From the NCBI GenBank assembly GCA_022376515.1, contig WTXI01000007.1, forward strand, positions 186,001-250,000: a stretch of 64,000 nt of DNA, in the 5' to 3' direction. Every line of letters starts with the position of its first letter. The stretch's first letter is position 1. This DNA comes from Lactifluus volemus (Eukaryota > Basidiomycota > Agaricomycetes > Russulales > Russulaceae). The notes under the pieces were generated by a model that saw nothing but the letters and a program-made list of their open reading frames with translations, searched no databases and was not told where the DNA came from. This document shows, piece by piece, positions 35,669 to 47,242 of this stretch. The translations under genes were made by a program, and so were the position numbers.

Positions 35669-36392
35669 TGGCTGGTGTGAAGAATCCCGTCAGTGATGAA
35701 ATCCAAGACGATGAAAGTGAGATTGACGGAGATGAGGATGAGGGATGAGGCAAGCGTAGATGCTGAGCATGAGTTGCCTGTTCCTCTGTTGATAAAGGCT
35801 CGTCGCGTACCGATTCCCCTTGGCTTTAAGCACCCCGTATCAATGAAAACCATTCCTGCGGGTCTATTCAAGGCGCTCGTGAACGGGAATGTCAGTAACG
35901 CAAACAGTAGTGCAGAAGGTGAAGAATGTATGCGCCGCACGGTGCACAGCCGACTCGGCTCGCGTGAGATTTTAGAGCACGCAGCTCGCCCATCCCTCGA
36001 TGACCTACATGTCCCGCTATCTCGCATAAAGCATCACGCGGCTTATCACTGACCCTTGCCTCGGGAGGATCCCTCGCCACCGCAGGAGCCACCACAGCTG
36101 GCTCGTGATTGCCGCGCGTTGCTTCCCGCGATGGGCAGTGCCCGCTCCTCACTTTTGGATGCGTCGGTTCCCCCACCAGATGTCTCATGTAACTTCATAT
36201 TGTAAAACTTAAGAGGGGCAGAAAAAAAAGAAAAAGAATTTTTTTTATTTGTGTGGCTCAAGTCGACTAAGAGCTGCAGCTAAGTCGAAGTCGCGGCTCC
36301 TGAGCAGAAAAATTGGCGAAGTCGAGCCGTTCCCGGAAAAAGCCGTGGCTTACCAAGTCGGCGCACGGCTAAGCTGAGCCGCGGCAACACTC
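35669..36392. other. Unassigned segment within the fragment cluster
   Basis: Short acidic (SDEIQDDESEIDGDEDEG) and basic open frames occur with no recognisable domain. No repeat boundary was found by eye. Confidence 0.35.
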
Positions 36393-36682
36393 TTCCCTCA
36401 TACGCTGGGCTTGGAACGCAGGCAGTTGTCTCATTGGCCCGCGTTGGAAATGATGATTCAGGCACATGAAGAATCAATCAACTCTGTTGCGTTCTCACCA
36501 GATGGGCAGTGCATTGCCTCAGGCTCACGGGATTGCACAATTCAGGTGTGGGATGCCACAACCAGGGAGCTTGTTGCAGGCCCGTGTACTGGACACACTG
36601 GCAAAATCGAGTCGGTTGCATTCTCTCCTGGAGGGCAGCACATCACCTCTGGCTCAAGGGATGGTACAATTCAGGTGTGGTA
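36393..36682 (+). pseudogene. WD40-repeat fragment
   Basis: Two complete WD40 blades can be read: HEESINSVAFSPDGQCIASG with SRDCTIQVWDATTRELVAGP, and HTGKIESVAFSPGGQHITSG with SRDGTIQVW, after which the frame stops. A further blade starts in other frames upstream. This is the type of highly regular WD40 repeat found at the C-terminus of Agaricomycete NACHT-WD40 proteins. It lacks the rest of the propeller. Confidence 0.75.
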
Positions 36683-36898
36683 AGGAGATGTGTGGGATGA
36701 GCATGTCAAGTAAAAAAAAACAAGGGTAGGGGGGAGGGGAGACGGGAAGGTGACAGGTGAATAAAAAAGAGTAGAAAAAAAGGAATGCATAAATGGGTAA
36801 GCGATACGAATTCGCGCAGCGGTGAGCTATAAGAACGGAGTAGGTTAAGCTACATGTGAGCAGGAAAAAGTTGCTACTCACTACCGCAGTGGATGAGA

Positions 36899-37869
36899 TT
36901 AGTAGGTGTAGCCTGTTGCTCCACCCTGATAACCCCCCTGCTGGTAGCCTCCCTGCTGCGGGTAACCACCCTGTTGGTAACCTCCTCCTTGGTAGCCTGC
37001 ACGGATGGTGAAGACCTGATCATCAGACAATATTATCTCGACCTACCACCTTGCGCAGGATAGGTCCCATAGCCCTGTCCAGCGCTGTAGCCTGCTTGGC
37101 CACCATATCCGCCGCCACCACCTTATATCATCCCGAGTTTCTCGCTTAGTGCCCGACTATCTCAAGTCAAGTTTGCGTTCTACTCACCACTATATCCAGA
37201 ACTGCCACCGTTGTCGCCACCTTGATATCCTAACAGCAGTGAGAAGGATTATAACGGATAGAAAAATGGAGTTTTTGACGGACCGCCACCACCACCGCCG
37301 CCGCCGCCACTGCGGCCGTTAGCGATGTTGACACGGATCCTGCGGCCATCGAGCTCGCTGTCGTTCATCCCATCGATAGCTGAGTGGGCTTCCGCCTCAG
37401 TGCCATAAGTTACGAAACCAAAACCACGCGAGCGATTCGTCTCGCGGTCACGCATCACGATCGACTGTTCGATAAAATAAAGAAAAAGGGCAGACAGCAA
37501 GGGAACACCAAAAAATGTATCCCTCGTCAATCAGGAAAAAATCAATTCACGCAGGTGGACAAAGAGGCGTACATCAACAACGGTGCCAAAGGACTGAAAG
37601 GCCTATCAACGGGGGCACGGCAATAAAAAAAGATAACCAGGCAAGGCAAGGACAAAAGATCAGGAACAATTTAAGCAGAGCCAGGACATCAGACGAACTG
37701 TGCGCAAATCTTCATCGGTCGTATTCCAGCTCAGATTGCTAACATAGAGTACAAAAAATTACTATCAGCGGCCACGCTCCCCCCCGTTTTCAAAAACGGG
37801 AAGAAACGATGAGGACGATAAGATATCACAAGCGCGCACGACTGACCCAACATAAATCTTTGCAGACAT
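36899..37869 (-). CDS. Glycine-rich RNA-binding protein with one RRM
   Basis: Start MSAKIYVG at 37869 (exon 37869-37847), then exons 37738-37699 ([13 protein letters not shown]), 37602-37573 ([10 protein letters not shown]) and from 37464 ([40 protein letters not shown]). RNP2 (KIYVGNL) and RNP1 (RGFGFVTY) are present. After [10 protein letters not shown] there are several short exons of Gly/Tyr/Gln repeats ([43 protein letters not shown]) ending [11 protein letters not shown], stop at 36899. Proteins of this class bind RNA and are often stress- or cold-induced; the low-complexity tail can drive condensate formation. Introns use GTTCGT and GTCCGT donors. No frameshift is needed. Confidence 0.88.
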
Positions 37870-38017
37870 GATTGCAATAATACAATGAAACGGAGAACAG
37901 ACGGGAACACAACCGAGAAAAAAAGCAGAGAAGAGGCAAAAACGAGAAGAAGAACGGTACGGTTGGGGGTGTCGTCGTCCGACTGTACGCAATCCCTGTG
38001 TCATCTTTTCGGCCTTC

Positions 38018-38025
38018 CTTATATA
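38018..38025 (-). promoter_or_regulatory. Candidate TATA box of the RNA-binding protein gene
   Basis: On the minus strand TATATAAG lies about 150 bases upstream of the ATG at 37869. This fits a TATA element with a moderately long leader. Judged by eye only. Confidence 0.4.
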
Positions 38026-38212
38026 CTACTCCGTCAATTTTCAATCTCAGCTTAAAATACAGCCGAGGCCCTTGATTCTAGACCCACACGTCAGCCGACC
38101 GCCCCTTTGGCTTTAAGCTTTTCGAGATATCAGTTCAGTCGTGAATGTGTAAAGCAACGTCGAGAAAAACAAGTAAACATAGGTGGGTGCCTCATACGAC
38201 ACGATGGGTTAC

Positions 38213-40500
38213 TTAGAGGAACCTCCTCTCCTTCTCCTTCTCCTTCTTCTTGCCCTTATCCTTATCTGGCTCGCTCTGGATACTGGCAGCTGGCGACTCC
38301 GAAGTCACGGTAGGCGCTGCATCGGTATCCGTCGAAGGCTGCGCTTGCGCAGATGTCGAGGCAGACGATGAGTCACGCCGAAGGCTGCCTAGGATTGGGA
38401 TGTTCGACACGGAGCCAGCTCTTACAGAGATTCGTCGTGCAAGCCGCTGGAAGTTTTGGGACGAAATGCGCTTGCGCTTCGGCCCAGCATCAGGATCCGG
38501 AGAGCCTCTGCGCTCAGGTGTCCTCACCTCTGGTGCGAACGTGATACCTTGGGCCGAAGGAGCATTCTGCGATGGAGCTTCATCGGACGATCTGCCCGGG
38601 AAAGCAACAAGTGCAGGGTCGGTCGTTGAGGTGACGGGATTGTCCTTCTGCGGGGGAATGGTCTCGATGGTCGGAGCCTCGCCTATATCGGACGAAGGAA
38701 AGGTGACAGGCGTCTCGTCTACTTGGGTGTCCTGAGCGGGTGCGGTCTCCACCACGGGTGGCTTCGCGGTGTCTTGTGTAGGGGCGACGTCGATATCCTG
38801 AGTGATAGATTGGCCTTGGTTCGCATCGTCAATTTGGTACCCGCCGACCGCTTCCCCAAGTCCCCATCCGCCGGTAGTCCGCCGTCCGCACTAATCTGGT
38901 TGGCCCACATGACCGCAAAAACGCCGTTGAGTTCGAGAAGCTGCTTATGATTTCCCTGTTCGATAATCTGACCGTCCTTGAGAACAAGAATCCTGTTATT
39001 CTATGAGTGAGGACACGTCAAGGAAGCCAGAAAAAGGATATCTCACAAGTCCGCATTGGCAATAGTCTATAAAGAGCGAGACAGGTCAGATGCCATGTTC
39101 CAGACGCAGAAATAGACTCACCGAAAGCCTGTGGGCGATAGATAGCGAGGAAAGGCCGCGAACCAGATTCTGCAGAGCTTTCTGGATGTCACGTTCCGTA
39201 GAAGTGTCTAGGGCGCTGATAGTGACGTATCAATCAGCCATCGATCCGCCAATTTGGGGCATGCAACAGACCTGGTGGCCTCGTCAAGCAACAATATAGG
39301 GGGATTCTTGAGCAGAGTGCGCGCAATAGCCACACGCTGCTTCTCTCCTCCACTGAGCCGAATGCCGCGTTCGCCAACCTTAGTCACATATTTCTCAGGG
39401 AACGACATAATGCGGTCGTGCATCTGTGCCGCTGTCGCCGCTTCCTCCAGTTCTTCCGGGCTCGCCCCAAACTTGCCATAGCTGCAAGGCTCACCATTAG
39501 AGCCCCAGGGCCAGAGATGATATCAGAGATACGCACCCAATATTATAGCCTATACTTGCATTGAAAAGTACGGCATCCTGTGGGACCACGCCAATTGCCT
39601 TACGCAAACTTGCTTGTGTCACGTCGCGGATATCCTGCCCGTCAACTAAAATGCGGCCCTCACCCTCCTTCAAGTCATAGAATCGGTACAATAGGCGGAG
39701 GCTAGTCGACTTGCCCGCGCCGGACTCGCCGACGAGGGCTACTGATGCTCCTTTAGGAACACGGAAGGATACTCCGTGTAGGGCAGGTTTGCGCCCATCG
39801 TACGTAAACTTGACATTTTCTGCAAATGCATCGAGTCGATCAGTGGAAGCGAGGAACAGCAATGCCTACCAAATTCGATCTCTCCGTCAGTAATGAGAAG
39901 GTCAGGTGCTCCAGGTTTATCATTCACGTCGGTCGACTCATTGAGGAGCGTGAGTAGTCTCTCTGCGTCCACTAACGACCGATGGATTGATCGATAGATA
40001 GATCCAAGCATATTGAGTGGGCCATAAAGCTACAGAAATGTCAAGGTCAAGGATTGTCGAGTCGTCTCAAACAAAGCCGCTTACCTGAGCCAAGACGTGA
40101 CAAAGAACACAAAGTCACTGGTGTCTAGCTGGTCATTGACCACTCGTCGCGCGACGATCATAGAACCGACCAGTAGTCCGACGGTCTAGAACAAAAGTTG
40201 TTATTCAACTGGGGGAAATGGCATGCGCACAAGCCTACAATAATAAGATCTTGAACCAAGTTAAGTAGATTCATCGCAGCTGTGACACACGGGTCAGCGC
40301 GACAATACTAGAGAGTTCTATCAATGACACTCACTAATGACGTGGTACTCAAGCTTTTGGTACTTCCTGATAGAGTCGCAATAGCGCTCACTTGCATGTT
40401 CTTCACCATTGAAATACTTGACCGTTTCATAGTTAAGAAGACAGTCAGTGTGAATCGCACGTGTAATCTAGCCCGTAGATGTGACTTACAGTTTTAGTAG
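38213..40500 (-). pseudogene. HMT1/ABCB6-type ABC transporter, 3' part with ATP-binding domain
   Basis: Reading 40500 downward: THTDCLLNYETVKYFNGEEH-type sequence, YCDSIRKYQKLEYHVI, MNLLNLVQDLII, then NMLGSIYRSIHRSLVDAERL and a full ATP-binding domain: [20 protein letters not shown], Walker [40 protein letters not shown], the signature [20 protein letters not shown], and Walker [11 protein letters not shown] with the H-loop in IAHRLST. A long Ser/Pro/Ala tail follows, ending KEKERRFL at 38213. The family exports glutathione or phytochelatin conjugates or haem-related metabolites across mitochondrial or vacuolar membranes. The early transmembrane half expected upstream is not recognisable at 40500-41040; such a piece occurs instead at 33480-33960. 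A missing G near 38860 breaks the tail. Probably a damaged or misassembled gene. Confidence 0.75.
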
Positions 40501-41036
40501 CTGCTCCTTGTCTGCGTCCCGTGTCCTTGACTTGGGATCGGAGGAGACCACTGTTCAGGTTTCGTTGACGTCTGCGCGAGCCATAAGATATACGAGAAAC
40601 TCACTGAAACTCAGTCCTTCAAACAGATTCGACTGGGTTTGAACGTCCTTGAGATCTACGCCTCTGTATTCCGGAAGTACGGAGGGCTGGGAAAGGAACC
40701 TTTATCGCGACTTTGAGTGGAAGGGTGGGTCTATAGAATACCTTTGCTGTTGCCTTGCGCCTCTTCTTGCCGCTTTTCCTGGTATGCGGTGAGAATTCAC
40801 GCTGAGAACAGCGCATAGACAACAAACTCGGGAGCTTCCTCCATCTTCCTTTTCTTCACTGAACGGACAGCTTCCAGGATAGCTAAACGTTGGATGTAAG
40901 GAACGTGAAACCCAAAGGAAACCTGCTTCAGCACCTGACGCAGTGACACAGTCGGACAGTCAGCCTGAGATTCTACACACTGCAAAGGTTCTGTCACCAC
41001 TCCTCTTCCCTGTCTTGTGTTCGTGGTCATGGCCAC
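40501..41036 (-). other. Coding-like segment upstream of the ABC transporter 3' half
   Basis: Minus-strand exon-like pieces are visible: MAMTTNTRQGRGVVTEPLQC to KRKMEEAPEFVVYALFSA, then AYQEKRQEEAQGNSKG before a plausible donor, GVDLKDVQTQSNLFEGLSF, and LNSGLLRSQVKDTGRRQGAA just before the recognisable transporter sequence. I do not recognise a family. They could be a lineage-specific 5' region of the transporter gene or a separate broken gene. Confidence 0.35.
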
Positions 41037-41835
41037 CTTAGCGCCTCGGGCTACTGTACCCCGGGGTCATATTTCGAGTGAACGGTAGGTTTTTTGCTTC
41101 ATCTATCTCCGTCGGAGTGTCGGACCAGCCCTGGGCTTTGATAAGACACTTTTCATACTCTTTCCGTCTCGTCATGTGTCATCGTCTTATCTATTCCCAT
41201 GCATATGCCATGTGCACTCCCTCGTCTGATCGTCTCACTTCCAACTTTTGTTACGGTCTGGCTACGTTCCCCGATGTATATAAAGGTTTTTAACGTATCG
41301 GATCACGAGCTCTGTCTGTCCTAAAACCTCTTACGTGAAATTTCAAGAACTCTCCTCAAGCAGAACGTTCTCTTTTTCTGAGGACCTTTCCGTCTCGGAC
41401 TCGTAATTGTCATATCACCGCTGTCAAGCATTTTCCCTCCATATTTCACCAGAAGCCCTTCATTTCTACCTATAGAAGATACCTCCCAAGGCCGAGCTGT
41501 GTGGTATCAAAGCAAGTTTTTTTTTAAAGTCTCCATTTATATTCCGCAACATGTGGCTATGACAAAGACGCGGTCAGTGGGGGTGGGATAGTAAGGAGGG
41601 TAGTGGTGTACTCGACATTGTATGGGCGGGGGGAAGTGTATAGTAGTGTTTACAAGTACACTAATTAGCGTTTTCTGGAGCCTGTTCCGGCAGGGGAATC
41701 TGTCCCGGGTCCCAGACTTGTCTCGGGAGCATGCAGGCGCGGGTCTATCTGATAAAGAGGCTCACAGCTTTCCCACCTTGGGCCGTGCTAAGTAGGATGG
41801 GGAGTGAGAGGTCGTGATCCACAGGCTGGAGGATG
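41037..41835. other. Intergenic, no gene recognised
   Basis: Nothing supported. A TATA-like TATATAAAG is at 41277-41285 on the + strand without a recognisable gene behind it, and a poly-T run lies near 41516-41526. Confidence 0.4.
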
Positions 41836-42190
41836 TCACGCGTCATCGTAGAGCGGGCAGGCTGCGATGACGTGTTCGACGGATTGTGTGGGTGCCCCGC
41901 AGGGGCAGCTCATGGGGAGGTCTGGGCGTAATTTGGCCGTGTACGACCCGATGAAGACATGGCCCGTAATGAGACTGACGAGGGTGGAGAAGACCGCCCT
42001 CTCGTGTCCCTTCGATCCTTGGATTACCACCGGGATTTTGCCATCTGGTGGTGTGGGGAAGGCAATGTAAGTTTGGGAGCGGCGATCGTTGTTTAGCCAG
42101 TGGTCGGCCAATGTGTCGACAGCTGAGGCTTTGGCTTCGCGACGTTGATAGCTGGTGGTGTGCAGTTCACGGTGGGCGGGGCAAACGAAG
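41836..42190 (-). mobile_element. 3' remnant of a LINE-type (non-LTR) retrotransposon ORF
   Basis: Minus-strand frame: RELHTTSYQRREAKASA, then HWLNNDRRSQTYIAFPTPPD, SLITGHVFIGSYTAKLRPDL and PMSCPCGAPTQSVEHVIAAC, stop at 41836. The H..GSY plus C-x-C...H...C pattern (CPCGAPTQSVEHVIAACP) is the terminal zinc-knuckle region that follows reverse transcriptase and RNase H in fungal LINE ORF2 proteins. No reverse transcriptase is present upstream, so this is a 5'-truncated dead copy. Confidence 0.7.
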
Positions 42191-42394
42191 TATCTTATCT
42201 TTGATGCTTATCGGAAAGTAACACGTGACCACTGAATCAGACTGGTCCGGGCCGGGGCTGATAGTTATATCTGAAAAACGCCTTCCAAAAATTGAGATTT
42301 GAAATGATAATCGGACGTGGCTGTGGGCCGTCAAGTTTACTTCTTATAATGACCCAAGGAACGCAAGAGGGGCCCTGGGCAGCTGTCACTCACT

Positions 42395-44103
42395 ATGTTT
42401 GGGTCCTCTGCCCTCGTCGCACTTGCATCGGCCTCCCTCGCCATCGCGTCACCAGCACTTTTTGACAGACACTCATTCGTAGTGAGAGGTGGTGTCAATC
42501 ACACCGTCTTCGAGCATGCCGCCACTGGTTCAACGACGTCTTATGTTACCAACAGCGGTATCTGTGAAACCACATCGGGAGTCAACCAATACTCTGGTTA
42601 TTTCAGCGTCGGCAACAATATGGTGAGGAATTATCTTCTTTCCGTATCCCCGACGCTATCTAAGGAGTTCCTAGCAAATGTGGTTCTGGTTCTTCGAGGC
42701 CCGCTCTAACCCCTCGACCGCACCGCTCGCCCTTTGGCTCAATGGCGGTCCTGGTTGCAGTAGCATGATCGGTCTCTTCCAGGAGAATGGTCCCTGTACC
42801 TTCAACAACGTTTCTGGCTCGACGCCTGTGTTAAACCCTTACAGCTGGAACAATGTCGCCAACATGCTTTACGTAGACCAGCCCATCGGCACAGGCTTCA
42901 GCTACGGTACAGATGATGTAACGTCGACAATGACAGCGGCACCGTATGTGTGGACGTTCCTGCAAGCCTTTTACGCACAATTCCCTACCTATCAGAACCG
43001 CAACTTTGGTCTGTTCACCGAGTCTTATGGCGGACATTATGGGCCCGAGTTTGCGTCCTACTTGTGGGTTTCGAGCGCCATTATCCTTTAGGTGACTTGA
43101 CCGTGTTTTTCAGTGAGTCCCAGAACTCTGCCATCGATCAACACAAAGCAACTGGTGTGAAGATACCTCTTGTTGCCCTCGGAATCAATAACGGCTGGGT
43201 GAGTTTTCTCTCAATTCTAGGTGTCCAAATATCTAAGCAGCTCTGTGCTGTAAAGTTCGACGCAGCCATCCAGTTCAAAGCTTTCATTGATTATTCGCTC
43301 TCAAATCCATATCGTGCTCTCATTAGCAATTCACAAGCTGCCTCATACCTTAGTGCATATAACAAAACTTGTCTGCCTGCCCTCAACACGTGTAGCAAGT
43401 CCCCTTCCGACTCTCATTGCTCCAATGCCGATGGATATTGCGTCAACGACATTGAAAACCCGATCGTGAGCGGCGCAAACTTTGACCCCTACTACATTCC
43501 TTCTCCGAGGCAAGATCCGTACCCTCCGAAGACATACATCACGTACCTCCAGTCCAAGAATATCATGAATGCTATTGGCGCTCAGGTACAGTTCAAAGAC
43601 TGCTCTAACGCAACATCTGAGAAGTTTTCCAAGACCGGTGACTGTAAGTTCCACCCCATAACCTAATTGGTAGTGTCAGTTCATCGCTGTGTGCTAGCTG
43701 CGATCTCCCTCTTGTCTACGCTCAGCGAGGTCGTACAGAGCGGGATTCAGGTTCTCATCTGGGCAGGGGACGCTGGTACGTTCCCTCCATCGGTCCGACT
43801 CTACCGTCACTTAACCCAACTTTCGGATATTCTTGATTCGTCTCCATAGACTGGATTTGCAACATCGATGGGGTGCAGACCGTCGTGTCTCAACTGACAT
43901 TCCCGGAATCGACCACTTTCAACTCGCAGTCGTTGGTGTCGTACAACGTCAGTGGTGTGAAATATGGCATGTTCAAGACCGCCGGTAAACTATCATTCTT
44001 GAATGTGCTCGGCGCGGGCCACGAAGTACCCGCATACCGGCCGGCCGTTTCGTTACAGGCTTTTACGCAGACGATGAACCAGAAATCGTTGTATTCCACA
44101 TAG
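42395..44103 (+). CDS. Secreted serine carboxypeptidase (peptidase family S10)
   Basis: Six exons (42395-42622, 42675-43063, 43114-43198, 43256-43643, 43698-43775, 43850-44103) give about 473 residues, all frames intact. A signal peptide is visible ([20 protein letters not shown]). S10 motifs: [20 protein letters not shown] (oxyanion region), [14 protein letters not shown], the nucleophile Ser in [17 protein letters not shown], the Asp in [13 protein letters not shown] and the His in [13 protein letters not shown]. Several N-glycosylation sequons and Cys pairs ([17 protein letters not shown]) fit an extracellular or vacuolar enzyme that removes C-terminal residues from peptides. There is no C-terminal anchor. 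Confidence 0.92.
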
Positions 44104-44939
44104 ACCTGTGTAGCCAGAGGGTCGGTTGCGTGTAAACTAGTCGTTTGGTTCGGTTGTATCAATAAGGAATGTTGATCGAAGCAATTCGAGTCAGGGATGA
44201 CCGTCGAGCGCAAGGTAGGGGAACGATCAGAGGACAGGCCACTTGGCTGAAGGACCTGCCAGCTTAGGACATACCTACGAGCAATCGATCGACAACTAAT
44301 GTCTACAGCTTCCCCACTCATAATTGGTGCGTTGAAGGCCGGGTGTTTCCACCTATGATGTCCTAGCATCATCGTGAGCGGAGGAAAAAGGATGTCCATT
44401 TCCAGCCATTTTAGACTATCTAGCAGTTGAAGGTTATACCTATACAAAGGCGTGAAAAGTCGACATAACGTAGGGACATAAAAAAATGTTGTTGGACTTT
44501 TTGTTTACACTAGCTCGTATCAACATGTCAACTTTGATGGGCAGGCGATGTCTGCGGACAGTTGTCGGGATCGAGTCTCGTTGGAGGGTGATCACGTTCT
44601 TGTAAGGACGGGAGTTCTGAAATATCAGTTCTTTCTCAGAAGACGATGAGAAATGATTGAGTCGTGGCAGTGGCCTCCTCTGCCAAAGGTAAAACGTTTG
44701 AGTTCCTCGATAGACCCCAAGGCTTGCAGGGGCCTCTCCCGCCTGTCTTCGTGCCAAAGATGATATTGGAGTCGTCCTCAGGAAGTGACGATGTGGTCCA
44801 GAGTAATAGCTTGTTGGCTAAAAAATGACTATCTCACGGCTATCGCGTCAATTGCCCTTCTGCGGTGTCTCAGATGGCTTTCTTACTGCCTCTCATGTCC
44901 TTCTAACACCCATCTTTTGAAATTTCGCAAAAGTGTAGA
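44104..44939. other. Intergenic, no gene recognised
   Basis: Nothing supported on either strand. The right end may include the missing N-terminal exons of the RAD57-like pseudogene, but I could not read them. Confidence 0.35.
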
Positions 44940-46161
44940 TTGGCACCAAAGGCTTTACAAAAGATTGTCAGCACCGTTTCCTGAACCGCCCACCCCGCCT
45001 TCTGAGAGATGTCGTTGGAGCCAAGTGATCTCGACGGGTGATACTGCCTTCGACCAGATCCTCGGTGTTGGCATCCGAGTCAGTATGGTATGGGAATTTG
45101 TCGGGAGGAAAGGCGAGTCTTCACGCATACATGTCCTTGAACTTTACGCTAATAAATACTGGCATGCAGCGCATCCGGGAAGTCACAGCTAGCGTTGCAG
45201 CTCTCACTCCTCGTGCAGCTCCCCGTCGCTCAAGGCGGCCTCGATGGCTCAGCATTCTATCTCACCACTTCCTCTGGCCTACCAACGGCCCGCCTCGTGC
45301 GACGAAAATCGTAACCTCGCTTCTACACGCTCTCCCCGAAGTCCTCCCCGTGTCCGAATCAATCGACACCAAAGTACGGTCCAAGCCGCTCAAAATGCTC
45401 TCATCATCGACTCGCTCACAGATCACCTCTCAAATACACCAAAACCTCCACGACGACACCCTCTCCGAACATCCGCTCAATCTCTCCACGATCGCGATAT
45501 AACTGCACGCCCCCCTCGCAGCCACGCATCATCTCGCCGTGATCTCCCTCAACCGCGTGACGGACATCTGGGAACGTCGACCGGATGCGGACTCGGGTGA
45601 GCTCCTCTACGGTCACCAAGTGGGGATATTCGGTCGCGCCTCCGAACGTAGTTCTAAGAGCGCCTGGCTCGGACTCGTATGGGCTAAACGCGCGTATGGA
45701 AAGACGTCACTTTCCCCCCGCCAGTGAGCCACCACGATCGCAAGCGGCTCCGCGTCGAGAACGCAAGAGGACTTGCGGCGCCGTGCGTGCGGACGAATCG
45801 TCGTTCGCCGTTTGATGGTCGTATTTATATTTGTGTGCCCCCGCCCGTGCCCATCGATTTCCTCGTCACCTAGCAAGGTGTGCAAACGCTTGCGGACGAC
45901 GATGAAGACCTGGAAGAAAATATCCGCGTAGCGTTGCGGGTCCCCGAGACAGCGGTCCGTGCGTCACCGGTAAACGTGGCCATGGCTGACATTTCCCCGT
46001 TGCACGTTGGCTCTGTTGTGAACGACCTTCGAGCTCCACAGCCCGGCGACGTTCCTACGGGAGAGTTGGCCGAAAGCGAAGACGTCTATTGGCGGGAGGT
46101 AGATGACTTTCCGTTTGTCGGAGATAATGTTGATCTAGCTCAAGGTGTGGATCCGTCGTGA
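44940..46161 (+). pseudogene. RAD51-family (RAD57/XRCC3-like) DNA repair gene, broken copy 1
   Basis: Pieces in order: STGDTAFDQILGVGIRVSMV with WEFVG, an intron, the Walker A region ASGKSQLALQLSLLVQLPVA, GGLDGSAFYLTTSSGLPTAR, KPLKML and IIDSLTD in shifted frames (Walker B), HLAVISLNRVTDIWERRPDA, GELLYGH, KSAWLGLVWA, and a C-terminal acidic stretch (QTLADDDEDLEENIRVALRV, ENDVYWREVDD-like) to the stop at 46161. This is the layout of RAD57/XRCC3 proteins, which help load RAD51 in homologous recombination. Compared with the second copy at 60440-60910, about 28 residues between LPTARLV and TKTVTS are deleted, and at least three frame changes are present. It cannot encode an intact ATPase as written. 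Confidence 0.75.
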
Positions 46162-46268
46162 TCGTCAAAGCTCTATCTCGCATCATTTTTGGAAGTAGTA
46201 CTTCTGATTACTGTAAAACAACCCTGATGTTCTAGGCTACTTGAATATATCACTCATGCCCTCTAGTC

Positions 46269-47242
46269 TTATGCCGGAAAAATAATTGGAATGTGCTTGG
46301 GATCGTCTCTTAGCCCATACTCCCCAGCAATAGTCACTGCTACTGGAGGAGAGATCTCTCGTCGTCGGGAGATGTGAACTGGCAGCGGTGGATCTTCCTT
46401 ATGGTCAGCGCGGACGCCACCGCAGAAAGCTAATGTGATGTCATTCAGTGGAACGGCGTGAAGGTCTATTGTGTGATGGCACGGACCAACGATGAAGGAG
46501 GCCCAGGAGAGGCAGAGTGCAACTACGAAGAGCTTGGTGTGGCATGTGGCTGTACCGTCGGACCGGTTGGTACAGAACCCTTTGTTGTCCAAGCGGACTG
46601 ACCATCCAATAGCTGCGACTAAGACGGTGTTGCATCAGCCTGGACCGTGTAGATGGGAAAATCCACCCGAAACTTACCAATGTCGAGAAAGGCCACAAAG
46701 AAAAGGACCGGTTGGTCACGCTTGATGTTGTTGAATACGCAAGATCGCATGACCAACTTGTAGAACAAGCTAGGGGAACAGGATTAATTTAAGGTCTCAT
46801 ACTCACACACAAATCTCACGTTGAGATAAGGATGAGAGCGGCCAAGGAGCTGCAGGTCACTACTAGGATCTCAACCGCTGGTTTAAAAGGAGTCGAGATC
46901 AGTGAAGGGGCTCGTTTTAGAAAATGGTGTCCTGCAGACCTGTAGCAACGACATCGACAGTGATGACAGATATCAAAGGCAGGACAATATTGACAACGAG
47001 AAGAAATACTTTTGGTGCGGAGAAAACCGAACGCAATCAGCACCCTTCATGGCCCAATCACGAGAGACTGTTCTAGGCTTACTATAACGCATAAAGCCGG
47101 TTACACGAGGGGGAACTTGAAGTGAGAACGGAAGAAGAGACATCTTGTCACAGACAAGTTGATAATGGCTGAAGGAAAGTGCGAGTAAACAGACAGTTAG
47201 AAATCTGAGAGGTGGAGTAAACTTCAGGGCGGGGGAGAACAA
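46269..47242 (-). CDS. Probable multi-pass membrane protein, unrecognised
   Basis: On the minus strand, hydrophobic segments in different frames are separated by plausible short introns: MFSPALKFTPPLRFLTVCLL with ALSFSHY, then FKPAVEILVVTCSSLAALIL, RDQPVLFFVAFLDI, VLVAAIGWSVRLDNKGFCTN and KLFVVALCLSWASFIV, ending with a hydrophilic tail to a stop at 46269. Four hydrophobic segments with a Cys-containing loop suggest a small four-helix protein, reminiscent of MARVEL-type fungal proteins, but I cannot confirm the family. Exact exon ends are unresolved. Confidence 0.45.

Noticed and set aside
35440..36027. 195-residue minus-strand open frame
   Set aside because: It is antisense to the topoisomerase II fragment and its flank, with no domain of its own.
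41078..41293. 71-residue frame followed by a TATA-like motif
   Set aside because: No family resemblance and the TATA-like motif lies at its 3' end, not before it.
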